45,765 nucleotides of DNA from Comamonadaceae bacterium (GTDB lineage: Bacteria > Pseudomonadota > Gammaproteobacteria > Burkholderiales > Burkholderiaceae_C): contig JAIXOX010000075.1 in the NCBI GenBank assembly GCA_027486555.1, positions 1 through 45,765 on the forward strand, written 5' to 3'. Each line of letters opens with the position of its first letter. The first letter of the stretch is position 1. The notes beneath the pieces are model-generated. The model saw only the letters and a list, made by a program, of their open reading frames with translations. It did no database searches and was not told the origin of the DNA. Below, piece by piece: positions 1 through 9,873 of the stretch. The position numbers were made by a program, and so were the translations under genes.

Positions 1-420
1 ACCTTCCCTAAAGCGCTGGTCACTTTGCTGGCGGGCGCGCTGTTTGGCTTTGGCTTGTCGCTGGCCACCATGGTGCAGCCCGAAGTCGTCATCGGCTTTT
101 TGCAGTTCAAGGACTGGGGGCTGATGCTGGTCATGGGCGGCGCTGCGGGCTTGGCCATGTTGGCTTACAAGGGCTTTCCACGCTGGTTCAGTCGCCCACT
201 GTTGGGTGGTCAGTTCCTCACCCAGCCTGCCAACTGGAACCGCCAGACGGTCATCGGCTCGGCCATTTTTGGCATCGGCTGGGGCTTGTCGGGCGTTTGC
301 CCCGGCCCGGCCATTGCAGCTTTGGGAACAGGCAACATCGATATTTTGTGGGCCTTGGGTGGCATTGTGCTGGGCGGGTTGGCACATGGACTTACACAGG
401 GCCTCACGGCTCAGGACTGA
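1..420 (+). CDS. DUF6691 / YeeE-YedE-like membrane protein, 5' end cut by the window
   Basis: The frame is open from base 1 (T-F-P-K-A-L-V...) and the first possible start inside the window is a TTG at 25, so the real start almost certainly lies to the left. About 139 residues are visible. There are four hydrophobic stretches, with a central GWGLSGVCPGPA motif (Cys in a Gly/Pro-rich loop) typical of the YeeE/YedE (TsuA-like) sulfur-compound transporter superfamily. Short half-size proteins of this kind (DUF6691) usually lie next to a second YeeE/YedE half, so a partner gene is expected just outside the window. The role in thiosulfate or other sulfur-species import is family knowledge and cannot be seen here. 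No terminator is evident before efp. Confidence 0.75.
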   Translation, partial: TFPKALVTLLAGALFGFGLSLATMVQPEVVIGFLQFKDWGLMLVMGGAAGLAMLAYKGFPRWFSRPLLGGQFLTQPANWNRQTVIGSAIFGIGWGLSGVCPGPAIAALGTGNIDILWALGGIVLGGLAHGLTQGLTAQD

Positions 421-516
421 GGGCCGCGCTTGCTTTCAGACCCAAACCGGGCCCTCGCAGGTTAGAATGCAGGGCTTGACCTCAGGTCGCCCCATTTCAT
501 TTCAGACTCAATTCCT

Positions 517-1071
517 ATGAAAACCGCTCAAGAAATCCGCGTCGGCAACGTCATCATGCACGGCAAAGACCCCATGGTCGTTCTGCGCACCGAATACCAA
601 CGTGGCGGCCGTGGCTCGTCCACGGTGCGCATGAAGCTCAAGAGCTTGATCGCCAACTTCGGCACCGAAAACGTGTTCCGCGCCGACGACAAGATGGACC
701 AAGTCATTCTGGACAAGAAAGAATGCACCTACTCTTACTTCGCAGACCCCATGTACGTTTGCATGGACGCCGATTTCAATCAATACGAAGTCGAAGCCAC
801 CAACATGGGCGACGCCCTGAACTACCTTGAAGACGGCATGGAACTCGAAGTGGTGTTCTACAACGAGAAAGCCATCTCGGTCGAATTGCCCACCAGCGTG
901 GTGCGCGAGATCACCTGGACCGAGCCCGCCGTCAAAGGCGACACATCGGGCAAAGTGCTCAAGCCCGCCAAAATCGCCACCGGCATGGAAGTGCCTGTGC
1001 CTTTGTTTGTGAGCCAAGGCGACAAGATCGAAATCGACACCCGCACCGGTGAATACCGCAAGCGCGTCTGA
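517..1071 (+). CDS. efp: Translation elongation factor EF-P
   Basis: EF-P binds between the P and E sites of the ribosome and relieves stalling at consecutive prolines. The 184-residue protein has the usual three-domain length: a KOW-like N-terminal domain (about 1-65) and two OB domains ending in the conserved [11 protein letters not shown] tail. The tip loop reads RGGRGSS with Arg32 where E. coli has Lys34. In family terms this is the EarP/rhamnosylation type, not the EpmA beta-lysylation type. The earP gene that often sits beside efp in betaproteobacteria is not in the window. A -10-like TAGAAT lies at 463-468 but no good -35 is seen. A strong terminator follows directly, so efp is probably the last gene of its transcript. 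Confidence 0.97.
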   Translation: MKTAQEIRVGNVIMHGKDPMVVLRTEYQRGGRGSSTVRMKLKSLIANFGTENVFRADDKMDQVILDKKECTYSYFADPMYVCMDADFNQYEVEATNMGDALNYLEDGMELEVVFYNEKAISVELPTSVVREITWTEPAVKGDTSGKVLKPAKIATGMEVPVPLFVSQGDKIEIDTRTGEYRKRV

Positions 1072-1096
1072 TCCCTTGAACATGTCCCCCCACATG

Positions 1097-1117
1097 AGCC
1101 CCGAAAGGGGCTTTTTT
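1097..1117 (+). terminator. Rho-independent terminator of efp
   Basis: The perfect stem AGCCCC/GGGGCT with a GAAA tetraloop is followed by a run of six T. It begins 25 bp after the efp stop codon. Confidence 0.92.
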
Positions 1118-1139
1118 CATGGCCGTGCACAATGAACGC

Positions 1140-2026
1140 ATGTCAATGACACCCAAAACACCCAACACGCCCAAGCTTCAAGACGCCACTTTGGCCCATG
1201 CGTGGACGGATTTGCAAAACGAAGCCCTCACCAGCGATTGGTTGCTGCCCGAGGCGCACCGCTTGGCATTCGCCGACCCAGAATTTTTGTTGCGGCGCGA
1301 AACACGGGGCATTCGTTTTCAGCTGGAAATGCTCAAACCCGATCTGGCCCAGACCGAGGCGGGTATCGAACACACCATCGTGGTGTTCGGCAGTGCCCGT
1401 TTTGTCGACCGATCGACCGCAGAAACACGTTTGCAATCAGCGATGGAAAGTGGCCAAGCTCAGGCCCTCCAGCAGGCACAAGCCCTGGTGCGCAATGCCG
1501 AGCATTATGAAAACGCCCGGATTTTTGCCCAAATGGTCGCGCGTTCTTGCGATTGCCTGCCCTTGCATGAAAAGCTCTTCATTTGCACGGGCGGCGGCCC
1601 CGGCATCATGGAGGCGGCCAACCGAGGCGCTTCAGACGTGGGCGCGCTGTCAGTGGCCCTGAACATCGCCCTGCCCCACGAGCAAACCCCCAACCCCTAT
1701 GTGACGCCGAACTTGAGCTTCAAGTTCCATTACTTCGCACTGCGCAAAATGCATTTCATGATGCGGGCCAAAGCCTTGGTGGCGTTTCCGGGCGGGTTTG
1801 GCACGCTGGACGAATTGTTTGAGGTGATGACCTTGGTCCAAACACGCAAATCCAAGCAAGTGCCGATTTTGTTGTTTGGCAGCGATTATTGGCAGCGCTT
1901 GCTCAACCTCGAGATGTTGGTGGAAGAAGGCATGATTTCTGCGGCTGACCTGAATCTGATCCGTTATGTGGACACACCCGAGGCAGCCTGGCAGGCCATT
2001 TGCGATTTTTATCAGCTCAAGCTGTC

Positions 2027-2030
<4 letters not shown>
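1140..2030 (+). CDS. LOG-family protein (TIGR00730-like Rossmann fold, possible nucleotide 5'-monophosphate phosphoribohydrolase)
   Basis: The protein carries both signatures of the LOG/lysine-decarboxylase-like family: a nucleotide-binding GGGPGIMEAANRG motif (about residues 151-163) and the catalytic PGGFGTLDE motif (about 219-227). Characterised LOG proteins cleave ribose 5'-phosphate from cytokinin or other nucleoside monophosphates; the substrate here is unknown. It is about 100 residues longer than minimal LOG proteins because of an N-terminal helical extension (about 1-100), a known subtype. Start choice is uncertain: an in-frame ATG at 1119 abuts the efp terminator, and 1140 or 1146 are alternatives, none with a clear ribosome binding site. 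The stop overlaps the stop of the convergent MFS gene by 4 nt. Confidence 0.88.
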
Positions 2031-3243
<1,213 letters not shown>

Positions 3244-3247
<4 letters not shown>

Positions 3248-4683
3248 TCGGTACCCTTTTCAGACAAGTCAGGGCTGCCGGGTAACAGTGCCTGCGACTG
3301 CGACTCGGGCAGCGCGTCCACCTGCCGCAAGGCGCGGCTCATGGCATTGCTTCGGGTTTGCGCTTGGTCCAATGTGTTGAGCACGGTCTGCGTCTGGTTG
3401 CGCACCTTGGACAGCACGTCGCCAAACTTACCAAACTCGGTCTTGACCGCACCCAGCACCTGCCAGACTTCACTGGAGCGTTTTTCAAGCGCCAGGGTTC
3501 TAAAGCCCATTTGCAAGGCGTTGAGCATGGCCATCAAATTCGTCGGCCCTGCCAGCGTCACGCGGTGGTCTCGCTGCAGAGTTTCCATCAGGCCGGGGCG
3601 ACGCAGCACCTCGGCGTAAAGGCCTTCGGTGGGCAAAAACATCACCGCAAAGTCGGTCGTGTGCGGTGGCTCCAAATATTTTTCTGCAATGGACTTGGCT
3701 TCGAGCTTGATGCGCGTCTCCAGGGCTTTGGCACACAACTCGGCCTGCACCGGGTCAGCGCGGCCTTGGGCTACCAAAAGGCGTTCGTAATCTTCGTTGG
3801 GAAACTTTGCATCGATCGGCAACCAAACCGGCTGGCCACTGTCGGAGCGGCCCGGCAAGCGGATGGCAAAGTCCACCCGGTTTTTGTCACCTGGTTTGGT
3901 GGCCACTTGCACGGCGTATTGCTCGGGGGTGAGCACTTGTTCGAGCAATGAGGCCAGTTGCGCCTCGCCAAACATGCCCCGGGTTTTGACGTTGGTCAGC
4001 AGGTGTTTGAGATCGCCCACGCCTTGCGCCAAGGTGTGCATTTCGCCCAGCCCTTTGTGGACTTGCTCCAGGCGGTCGGCCACTTGTTTGAAGCTCTCGC
4101 CCAAGCGGGCTTGCAGCGTGGCTTGAAGTTTTTCATCCACCGTCTGGCGCATTTCGTCGAGCTTGGCTGCGTTGCTTTGTTGCAGCTGGGCCAGCTGGGT
4201 TTCCATGGTGCCGCGCATCTCGGTCAAGCGCCGGGCGTTGGCTTCGGACAAGGCGTTTACCTGCTGGGCCAAGCTGTCGGTCAGGCTTTTTTGCAGCAAG
4301 GCCAGTTGCTGGGCGAGTGCGTCGATTTGCTGGTTTTGCGTGCGGGTGGCCTCGGCACTTTGTTGCAACAGCGATTGCTGGAACAGCGTGAGGTTGTGCA
4401 TGGCTTCTTGCCGGCCTTGCACGCCAGATTGACTGATCTCGGTGCGCAGCTCGCGCTCCATTCGCTCTGATTGCGCCTGCGCAGCAGCAAACTGTTGCTG
4501 CTGCCACGCGTTCTGCATCGTCGCTTGTGTGGCGGTCTGTTCGGTGGTTTTCTCTGCCAAAAGTTCTGCGATCCGGTTGGCCTGCGCATCAGGCGACACC
4601 GGGGAACGCAGCACTAAAAACACCAGCACCAGCAGGTTCAACCCACCCAGTGCCAAAAATGCCCACCACACCCATTCGTTCAT
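3244..4683 (-). CDS. rmuC: DNA recombination protein RmuC
   Basis: RmuC proteins limit inversions at short inverted repeats and have a restriction-endonuclease-like core. The 479-residue protein shows one N-terminal membrane anchor (about 4-24), a long Gln/Ala-rich coiled coil (about 45-210) and the conserved RmuC domain (about 220-440). That domain includes GMFGEAQL, RVDFAIRLPG, PIDAKFPNEDYERLL and FLPTEGLYAEVLR. This is the normal architecture and length. The ATG overlaps the upstream dehydrogenase stop (ATGA) and its own stop overlaps the MFS start (GTGA), so it sits inside a tightly coupled four-gene operon. Confidence 0.95.
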
Positions 4684-5669
4684 GCAGTCAAGCCAGTCAC
4701 CGTGTTCAGTGGCGTCAAAGCTTGGCCACGGGTCAAGTAAGACACCAAATTGTCAGCAGCCAACTGCGCCATGGCCATGCGGGTCTTGATGGTGCTGCTG
4801 GCGATGTGGGGCGTGAGCACCACGTTGGGCACCTTGAGCAAGTCGGGGTGCACCGAAGGCTCGCCCTCGAACACGTCAATGCCCGCCGCAGCGATTTGGC
4901 GCGCCGCCAGCGCTTTGGCCAAGGCCGCGTCGTCCACAATGCCGCCGCGCGCAATGTTGACCAAGGTGGCGGTAGGCTTCATTTGCGCCAACTCGGCCGC
5001 GCCGATGGTGTGGTGCGACTCGGCGCTGTAGGGCACGACCAGCATGACGTGGTCCGCGGTTTGGAGCAGTTCTTCTTTGCCCACATAACGGGCTTTGCAC
5101 TGCGCCTCCAGATCGGCGCTCAGGCGCGAGCGGTTGTGGTAAATCACGTTCATGCCAAAACCATGCGCGGCACGGCGGGCAATGCCTTGGCCGATGCGGC
5201 CCATGCCGATGATGCCGATGGTCGAGCCGTGCACCTCTGCCCCGGCAAACATGTCGTAACTCCACTTTTTCCAAAGGTCAGCACGCAGGTAATGCTCGCT
5301 CTCGGTGATGCGGCGGGCCGTGGCCATGAGCAAGGCAAAGCCAAAGTCGGCGGTGGTCTCGGTCAGCACGTCGGGCGTGTTGCTGGCTTGCACGCCCGCA
5401 GCAGTCATGGCGGGCACGTCAAAGTTGTTGAAACCCACAGCCATATTGGCCACGATTTTCAGCTGAGGGTTGGCCTGCAAGAGCGCAACGTCGATGCGCT
5501 CACTGCCGGTGGTCAAAGCCCCCACTTTGCCTTGCATGCGGCGGGTCAGCTCTGCGGCAGACCAGACCTCATCGGCCTGGTTGCTCTCGACTTCAAACAC
5601 CTGAGCCAAAGACTGCAGGACCTCGGGGAAGATGGCGCGGGCCACCAAAATGGAAGGTTTGGACATCAT
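4680..5669 (-). CDS. D-2-hydroxyacid dehydrogenase, GhrB-like (glyoxylate/hydroxypyruvate reductase family)
   Basis: This is an NAD(P)-dependent D-isomer-specific 2-hydroxyacid dehydrogenase. Visible are the Rossmann motif GMGRIGQGIARR (about residues 153-164), the signature NIARGGIVDD with catalytic Arg, an acidic FEGEP motif and the catalytic His in LTPHIASST. These match glyoxylate/hydroxypyruvate reductases (GhrB type) better than PdxB or SerA, since there is no ACT domain. The frame stays open upstream to 5726, but the ATG at 5669 forms an ATGA overlap with the nhaD stop and is preferred (ATG at 5666 is the alternative). About 329 residues, a normal length. The actual substrate is an inference. 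Confidence 0.88.
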   Translation of the reverse strand: MMSKPSILVARAIFPEVLQSLAQVFEVESNQADEVWSAAELTRRMQGKVGALTTGSERIDVALLQANPQLKIVANMAVGFNNFDVPAMTAAGVQASNTPDVLTETTADFGFALLMATARRITESEHYLRADLWKKWSYDMFAGAEVHGSTIGIIGMGRIGQGIARRAAHGFGMNVIYHNRSRLSADLEAQCKARYVGKEELLQTADHVMLVVPYSAESHHTIGAAELAQMKPTATLVNIARGGIVDDAALAKALAARQIAAAGIDVFEGEPSVHPDLLKVPNVVLTPHIASSTIKTRMAMAQLAADNLVSYLTRGQALTPLNTVTGLTA

Positions 5670-7087
5670 TTGAACCAAATAAAACTCATGACCACGAACA
5701 AAGGAATCAGGACAGTGCCCGTCCACAACATGTAACCAAAGAAGCTGGGCATCTTCACGCCACGGTCTTCGGCAATCGCCTTGACCATCAAGTTGGGCGC
5801 ATTGCCGATGTAGCTGTTGGCGCCCATGAACACAGCACCGGCCGAGATCGCCGCAAGCGTAGAGGCCAAGGTGGTCATCAAGACCTGCGGGTCACCGCCT
5901 GCGGTGTTGAAGAACACCAAATAGGTGGGCGCGTTGTCGAGGAACGAACTCAATGCGCCCGTGATCCAGAAATACATCATCACGTCGGGACTGCCATCAG
6001 GCTTGGTGACGGCTTGAACGACCGCACCAAACGGGCCGTTGACACCCGCCTTGAGCATGGCGATGACCGGGATGATGGTCAGGAAAATGCCAGCGAACAA
6101 CTTGGCCACTTCGGCCATGGGTGCCCAGCCAAACTGGTTGTCGGCGTGGACTTTGGCGGGTGTGATTTTGAGCGACAAGAAAGTCACGGCCAACAGACCC
6201 AGATCGCGCACAACGCCGGGCAGACCGACTTCGGTGCCGTAGATGTTGAAAGACATCGGGGATTTCCAGAGCCCGCTCATGAGCACCAAGCCCACCACCG
6301 CGGCCAACAACCAGAAATTGATGGCTCCGTCAAAGCCAATGCCTTTGGAGTCCGGTGTCGGGTCTTGCGGCAGCAACTCTTCACGGCGGTAAAACCAAGA
6401 GTCCAGCACAAAGAAGATGGCCAACAAGCTGCCCACCAAGAAAAGTGTCTCAGGGAAGATGGCTTGGAGTGTCCAGAAGAAATCCACACCTTTCAAGAAA
6501 CCCAAAAACAAGGGTGGATCGCCCAAAGGCGTCAATGAGCCGCCCGCGTTGGAGACGATGAAGATGAAAAACACCACCACATGCGCCACATGCTTGCGGT
6601 GGTCGTTGGCGCGGATCAAGGGTCGGATCAACAACATGGACGCACCCGTGGTGCCCATGAAGCTGGCCAACACGGCGCCAATGGCCAGAATGGCGGTGTT
6701 GAGACCCGGGCTGCCGTGCAAATTGCCGCGAATGTAAATGCCACCCGACACGGTGAACAAAGCCGTCAGCAAAATAATGAAGGGAATGTATTCGGCGAAC
6801 AAGGCATGCACCGTGTTCGCTCCAGCGGCCGCAGGACCGAACACCAACGCGAAGGGCACCAGGAAAGCCAAGCCCCACGCAGCGGCCACTTTGCCATAAT
6901 GATGGTGCCAAAAGTGGGGCACCAGCAAAGGCATCAAGGCAATGGACAGCAAGAGGCCAGCAAAAGGCACCCCCCAGATCGCCGACAGCTGAGCGCCGTC
7001 AAAATCAGCGGCCTGCGCGCCGCCGGAAAGTGTCAGCAGCATCGGCAAAGCCAGCCATGCGGTCCACCGCATACCCAATAGCGTCAT
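5666..7087 (-). CDS. nhaD: Na+/H+ antiporter NhaD
   Basis: This 473-residue polytopic protein begins with a signal-like hydrophobic segment (SGGAQA) and has 11-13 predicted membrane helices. Family-typical stretches include MGTTGASMLLIRPLIRAN, NAGGSLTPLGDPPLFLGFLKGV, SFLDNAPTYLVFFN and MGANSYIGNAPNLMVKAIAE, as in the NhaD/ArsB-like ion transporter superfamily. It should exchange Na+ or Li+ for protons across the inner membrane. AAGGAG lies 7 nt before the ATG. It is the first gene of an operon with the dehydrogenase, rmuC and MFS genes, each overlapping by 4 nt. Confidence 0.93.
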   Translation of the reverse strand: MTLLGMRWTAWLALPMLLTLSGGAQAADFDGAQLSAIWGVPFAGLLLSIALMPLLVPHFWHHHYGKVAAAWGLAFLVPFALVFGPAAAGANTVHALFAEYIPFIILLTALFTVSGGIYIRGNLHGSPGLNTAILAIGAVLASFMGTTGASMLLIRPLIRANDHRKHVAHVVVFFIFIVSNAGGSLTPLGDPPLFLGFLKGVDFFWTLQAIFPETLFLVGSLLAIFFVLDSWFYRREELLPQDPTPDSKGIGFDGAINFWLLAAVVGLVLMSGLWKSPMSFNIYGTEVGLPGVVRDLGLLAVTFLSLKITPAKVHADNQFGWAPMAEVAKLFAGIFLTIIPVIAMLKAGVNGPFGAVVQAVTKPDGSPDVMMYFWITGALSSFLDNAPTYLVFFNTAGGDPQVLMTTLASTLAAISAGAVFMGANSYIGNAPNLMVKAIAEDRGVKMPSFFGYMLWTGTVLIPLFVVMSFIWFK

Positions 7088-7138
7088 GAAACAACTCCTT
7101 CAAATGGTGCCAAATGTTAACGGCGCGCCAGAACCATT

Positions 7139-8323
7139 TCAGGCGCCCGGGGCAATTTCAAACACCTGGCGCAAATAGGCCAAATACTTCTCGTCGTCGC
7201 ACATGCCTTTGCCAGGGGTGTCAGACAGTTTGGCGACAGGCTGGCCATTGCAGCGGGTCATTTTGATGACGATTTGCAGCGGCTCGTAACCCAGGTCATT
7301 GGTCAGGTTGGTGCCCACGCCAAAAGCAAGTTGACAACGGCCCCTGAACTGCTCGAACAAAGCGACGGTGATGGGAATCGTCAAACCGTCGCTGTAAATC
7401 AGCGTCTTGGTTTTAGGGTCCACACGGTTCAACTGGTAGTGCGCGATCATGCGCTCGCCCCAACTGAAAGGGTCGCCACTGTCGTGGCGAGCACCGTCAA
7501 ACAACTTGCAGAAATACAGATCGAAATCGCGCAAGAAAGCATTAAAACCATACACATCGCTCAGCGCAATGCCCAAGTCGCCACGGTACTCTTTGGCCCA
7601 AGACTCGAATGCAAAAATCTGGCTGTCGCGCAGCCTGGGCCCCAAGGCTTGCGCCGCTTGCAAGTACTCATGTGCCATGGTGCCCAGCGGGGTCAAACCC
7701 AGCAAGTAGGCGTAATAGACATTGCTGGTGCCGGCCAACTGACCACTGGGCCCAGTGCCCAGACGAGCAGATAAAACACGCAGCACCTCTTCATGCCAAG
7801 CCCGTGAAAAACGGCGGCGTGTGCCGTAATCGGCAATTTTGAGGGTTTCGAGGCCCGGTGCCTTGAGCTGGGCGATCTTGGAGTCCAAGCGCCTGCGGCC
7901 TTCCATCAGATCAGGCACTTTTTGGGTGTTGCGAAAGAACACCTCGTTGACGATGGCCAGAACCGGGATCTCAAAAAGAATCGTGTGCAGCCATGGCCCT
8001 TGAATGGTGATGTCGATCTCTCCGGAGGGCAGCGGCGTGACCTGAATGCATTTTTCGTTGAGTTTAAAAAGTCCCAAAAAATCCACGAAATCGCTTTTGA
8101 TGAAGCGCAAAGAACGCAGGTACTGCAGTTCGTTTTCCTTGAAGCTTAATGAGCAGAGGGACCGAATCTCTTGGCGAATCTCCTCCACATAAGGCGCCAA
8201 AGGCAGGCCAGGGTTGCGGCACTTGAATTTGTATTCGACCTGCGCGCCCGGAAACTGGTGCAACACGACTTGCATCATGGTGAACTTGTACAGGTCGGTG
8301 TCGAGCAGGCTGGTGATGATCAT
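7139..8323 (-). CDS. pncB: Nicotinate phosphoribosyltransferase
   Basis: PncB joins nicotinate to PRPP in the Preiss-Handler NAD salvage pathway. The 394-residue protein starts [16 protein letters not shown], the hallmark N-terminus. It contains GTRRRFS and the [19 protein letters not shown] segment with the conserved His that is autophosphorylated in the family, and [15 protein letters not shown] near the C-terminus. The ATG at 8323 is chosen over an upstream extension to 8389 because homologues begin here and AGAGA precedes it. It lies 79 bp after livF on the same strand and might be read through from that operon. Confidence 0.96.
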   Translation of the reverse strand: MIITSLLDTDLYKFTMMQVVLHQFPGAQVEYKFKCRNPGLPLAPYVEEIRQEIRSLCSLSFKENELQYLRSLRFIKSDFVDFLGLFKLNEKCIQVTPLPSGEIDITIQGPWLHTILFEIPVLAIVNEVFFRNTQKVPDLMEGRRRLDSKIAQLKAPGLETLKIADYGTRRRFSRAWHEEVLRVLSARLGTGPSGQLAGTSNVYYAYLLGLTPLGTMAHEYLQAAQALGPRLRDSQIFAFESWAKEYRGDLGIALSDVYGFNAFLRDFDLYFCKLFDGARHDSGDPFSWGERMIAHYQLNRVDPKTKTLIYSDGLTIPITVALFEQFRGRCQLAFGVGTNLTNDLGYEPLQIVIKMTRCNGQPVAKLSDTPGKGMCDDEKYLAYLRQVFEIAPGA

Positions 8324-8402
8324 GGTGTGTTGTCTCTGGTGGCTAAAGCCACTCGTGCTTGTCGGGCAGTGTAAAGGATGCCTTGCCACCGCGTTGTCGG
8401 GT

Positions 8403-9059
8403 TCAGGTCACCTGGTGCATTCGCCCGCTGGTGAGCAACAGCACCCGCTGGGCGTGCTGGGCCAAGATGTTGTTTTGTTCGGCCACCAGCATGGCCACGC
8501 CTTGGCGGGCCAGCTTCAACAAGGCGTCGCGCATGGCGGCCACCAGCACCGGGGCAATGCCCTCGCAGGGCTCGTCCAGAAGCAACAGGCGCGGGCCCGT
8601 CATGAGGGTGCGGGCCAGCGCCAGCATTTGCTGCTCCCCTCCGCTCATTTGGCTGGCCGGGCGGTGCAACATGGCTTTGAGCTGCGGGAACAAGGACAGA
8701 ATCCGGTCACAGCGCTGGTTGGGGGTGTCTTGCCCGCCGGAAACTGTGTGGGCTTGGGTCGCAATCCACAGGTTCTCTTTCACCGACAAGCCCGTAAACA
8801 AACGCCGGTCTTCGGCCACAAAGCCCAACCCTGCACGGGCGCGCCGGTGCGCGGACCAGCCCTGAATGGGCGCGCCTTGCCACTCGATACGGCCTTGGGC
8901 TCGGGGGCCGATGCCGATCAGGCTTTGCAGCAAGGTGGATTTGCCTGCGCCATTCAAACCCTGAATGACGACCAATTCGCCCTCGCCCACCAACAAGTTC
9001 ACATCGAACAAGGCCTGGGCTTGTCCATACCATGCGTTCAATCCTTCAACGTTGAGCAT
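8403..9059 (-). CDS. Branched-chain-type ABC importer ATPase, LivF-like
   Basis: This is one of the two cytoplasmic ATPases of a HAAT-family importer. The 218 residues include Walker [10 protein letters not shown] (34-42), signature QMSGGEQQM, Walker [14 protein letters not shown] and the switch His-equivalent region AEQNN. The signature and short length match LivF. Its start lies 14 nt inside the end of livG. Substrates of this family include branched-chain amino acids, urea, amides and aromatic or short-chain acids, and none can be assigned because no binding protein is present. Confidence 0.9.
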   Translation of the reverse strand: MLNVEGLNAWYGQAQALFDVNLLVGEGELVVIQGLNGAGKSTLLQSLIGIGPRAQGRIEWQGAPIQGWSAHRRARAGLGFVAEDRRLFTGLSVKENLWIATQAHTVSGGQDTPNQRCDRILSLFPQLKAMLHRPASQMSGGEQQMLALARTLMTGPRLLLLDEPCEGIAPVLVAAMRDALLKLARQGVAMLVAEQNNILAQHAQRVLLLTSGRMHQVT

Positions 9060-9873
9060 CGAGCAGGCCTTTCGCTTCGGTCATCACGTTGGCGTTCAAA
9101 TCGAAATCCATCCCCAGGTAACGCTCGCGCACCTGCGGGTCTTGCGCCACCGTTTCAGGCAGACCATCGGCCACCAGGCGGCCTTGCATCAGCACCAGCA
9201 CCCTGTCCGCCACACCAAACACGGCGTCCATGTTGTGCTCGGTGTAAAGCACCGTCACGCCCTGGGATGCCACTTGGCGCACCAGCGCCATCATGTCGGC
9301 CCGCTCAGCCAAGGCCAGCCCAGCGGCGGGTTCGTCCAGCAACAACAAAGACTGCCCGTGCTCGGCACCCGGCTCGGGCAGGCCTGCCAACGCCATTGCC
9401 AGCTCCAAGCGCTTTTTGGCGCCATAGGGCAAATCGGCCACGGTCGCGTGCGCCTGATCTTGCAAGCCTGCTTGAGCGGCCAACTGCAAAGCACGCTCGG
9501 GTTGGCGGCGGTCCAGCCGGTCCCACCAAGCCAGAGGCGCAGCACCGAGCATCACCAGCTGGATGTTTTGCAGCACCGTGAGCGCCTCAAACGTTTGCGC
9601 GACCTGGAAGGTGCGGGCCACGCCCAAGCGCTGACGCTCGGCGGGCGACTTGCCTAAAAGTGCTTGGCCCTGCCACAGCACTAGGCCCGCCGTGGGCACT
9701 TGCTGGCCAGCCAAACAGGCAAAGCAGGTCGACTTGCCAGCACCGTTGGGGCCGATCAGGGCCACGCACTGGCCCGCAGGCACATCAAAGTCCACGCCAT
9801 CCAGCGCCCGCACACCACCAAAATGTTTAACGAGGCCTTGCACTTGCAAAGCCAAAGGGGTCTTGGCGCTCAT
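9046..9873 (-). CDS. Branched-chain-type ABC importer ATPase, LivG-like
   Basis: This 275-residue ATPase has Walker A GPNGAGKST (41-49), the LivG-typical signature LPYGAKKRLELAMAL in place of LSGGQ, and Walker B LLLLDEPAAGLA. The start at 9873 (MSAKTPLALQ) overlaps the permease stop as ATGA. The frame is open much further upstream, but that stretch is the shadow of the permease gene. Its C-terminus overlaps livF by 14 nt. It forms the importer with the fused permease and LivF-like ATPase. Confidence 0.92.
   Translation of the reverse strand: MSAKTPLALQVQGLVKHFGGVRALDGVDFDVPAGQCVALIGPNGAGKSTCFACLAGQQVPTAGLVLWQGQALLGKSPAERQRLGVARTFQVAQTFEALTVLQNIQLVMLGAAPLAWWDRLDRRQPERALQLAAQAGLQDQAHATVADLPYGAKKRLELAMALAGLPEPGAEHGQSLLLLDEPAAGLALAERADMMALVRQVASQGVTVLYTEHNMDAVFGVADRVLVLMQGRLVADGLPETVAQDPQVRERYLGMDFDLNANVMTEAKGLLDAQR

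Noticed and set aside
508..1095. 195-residue minus-strand frame antisense to efp
   Set aside because: Shadow of efp: low-complexity His/Val/Phe-rich translation with no motif.
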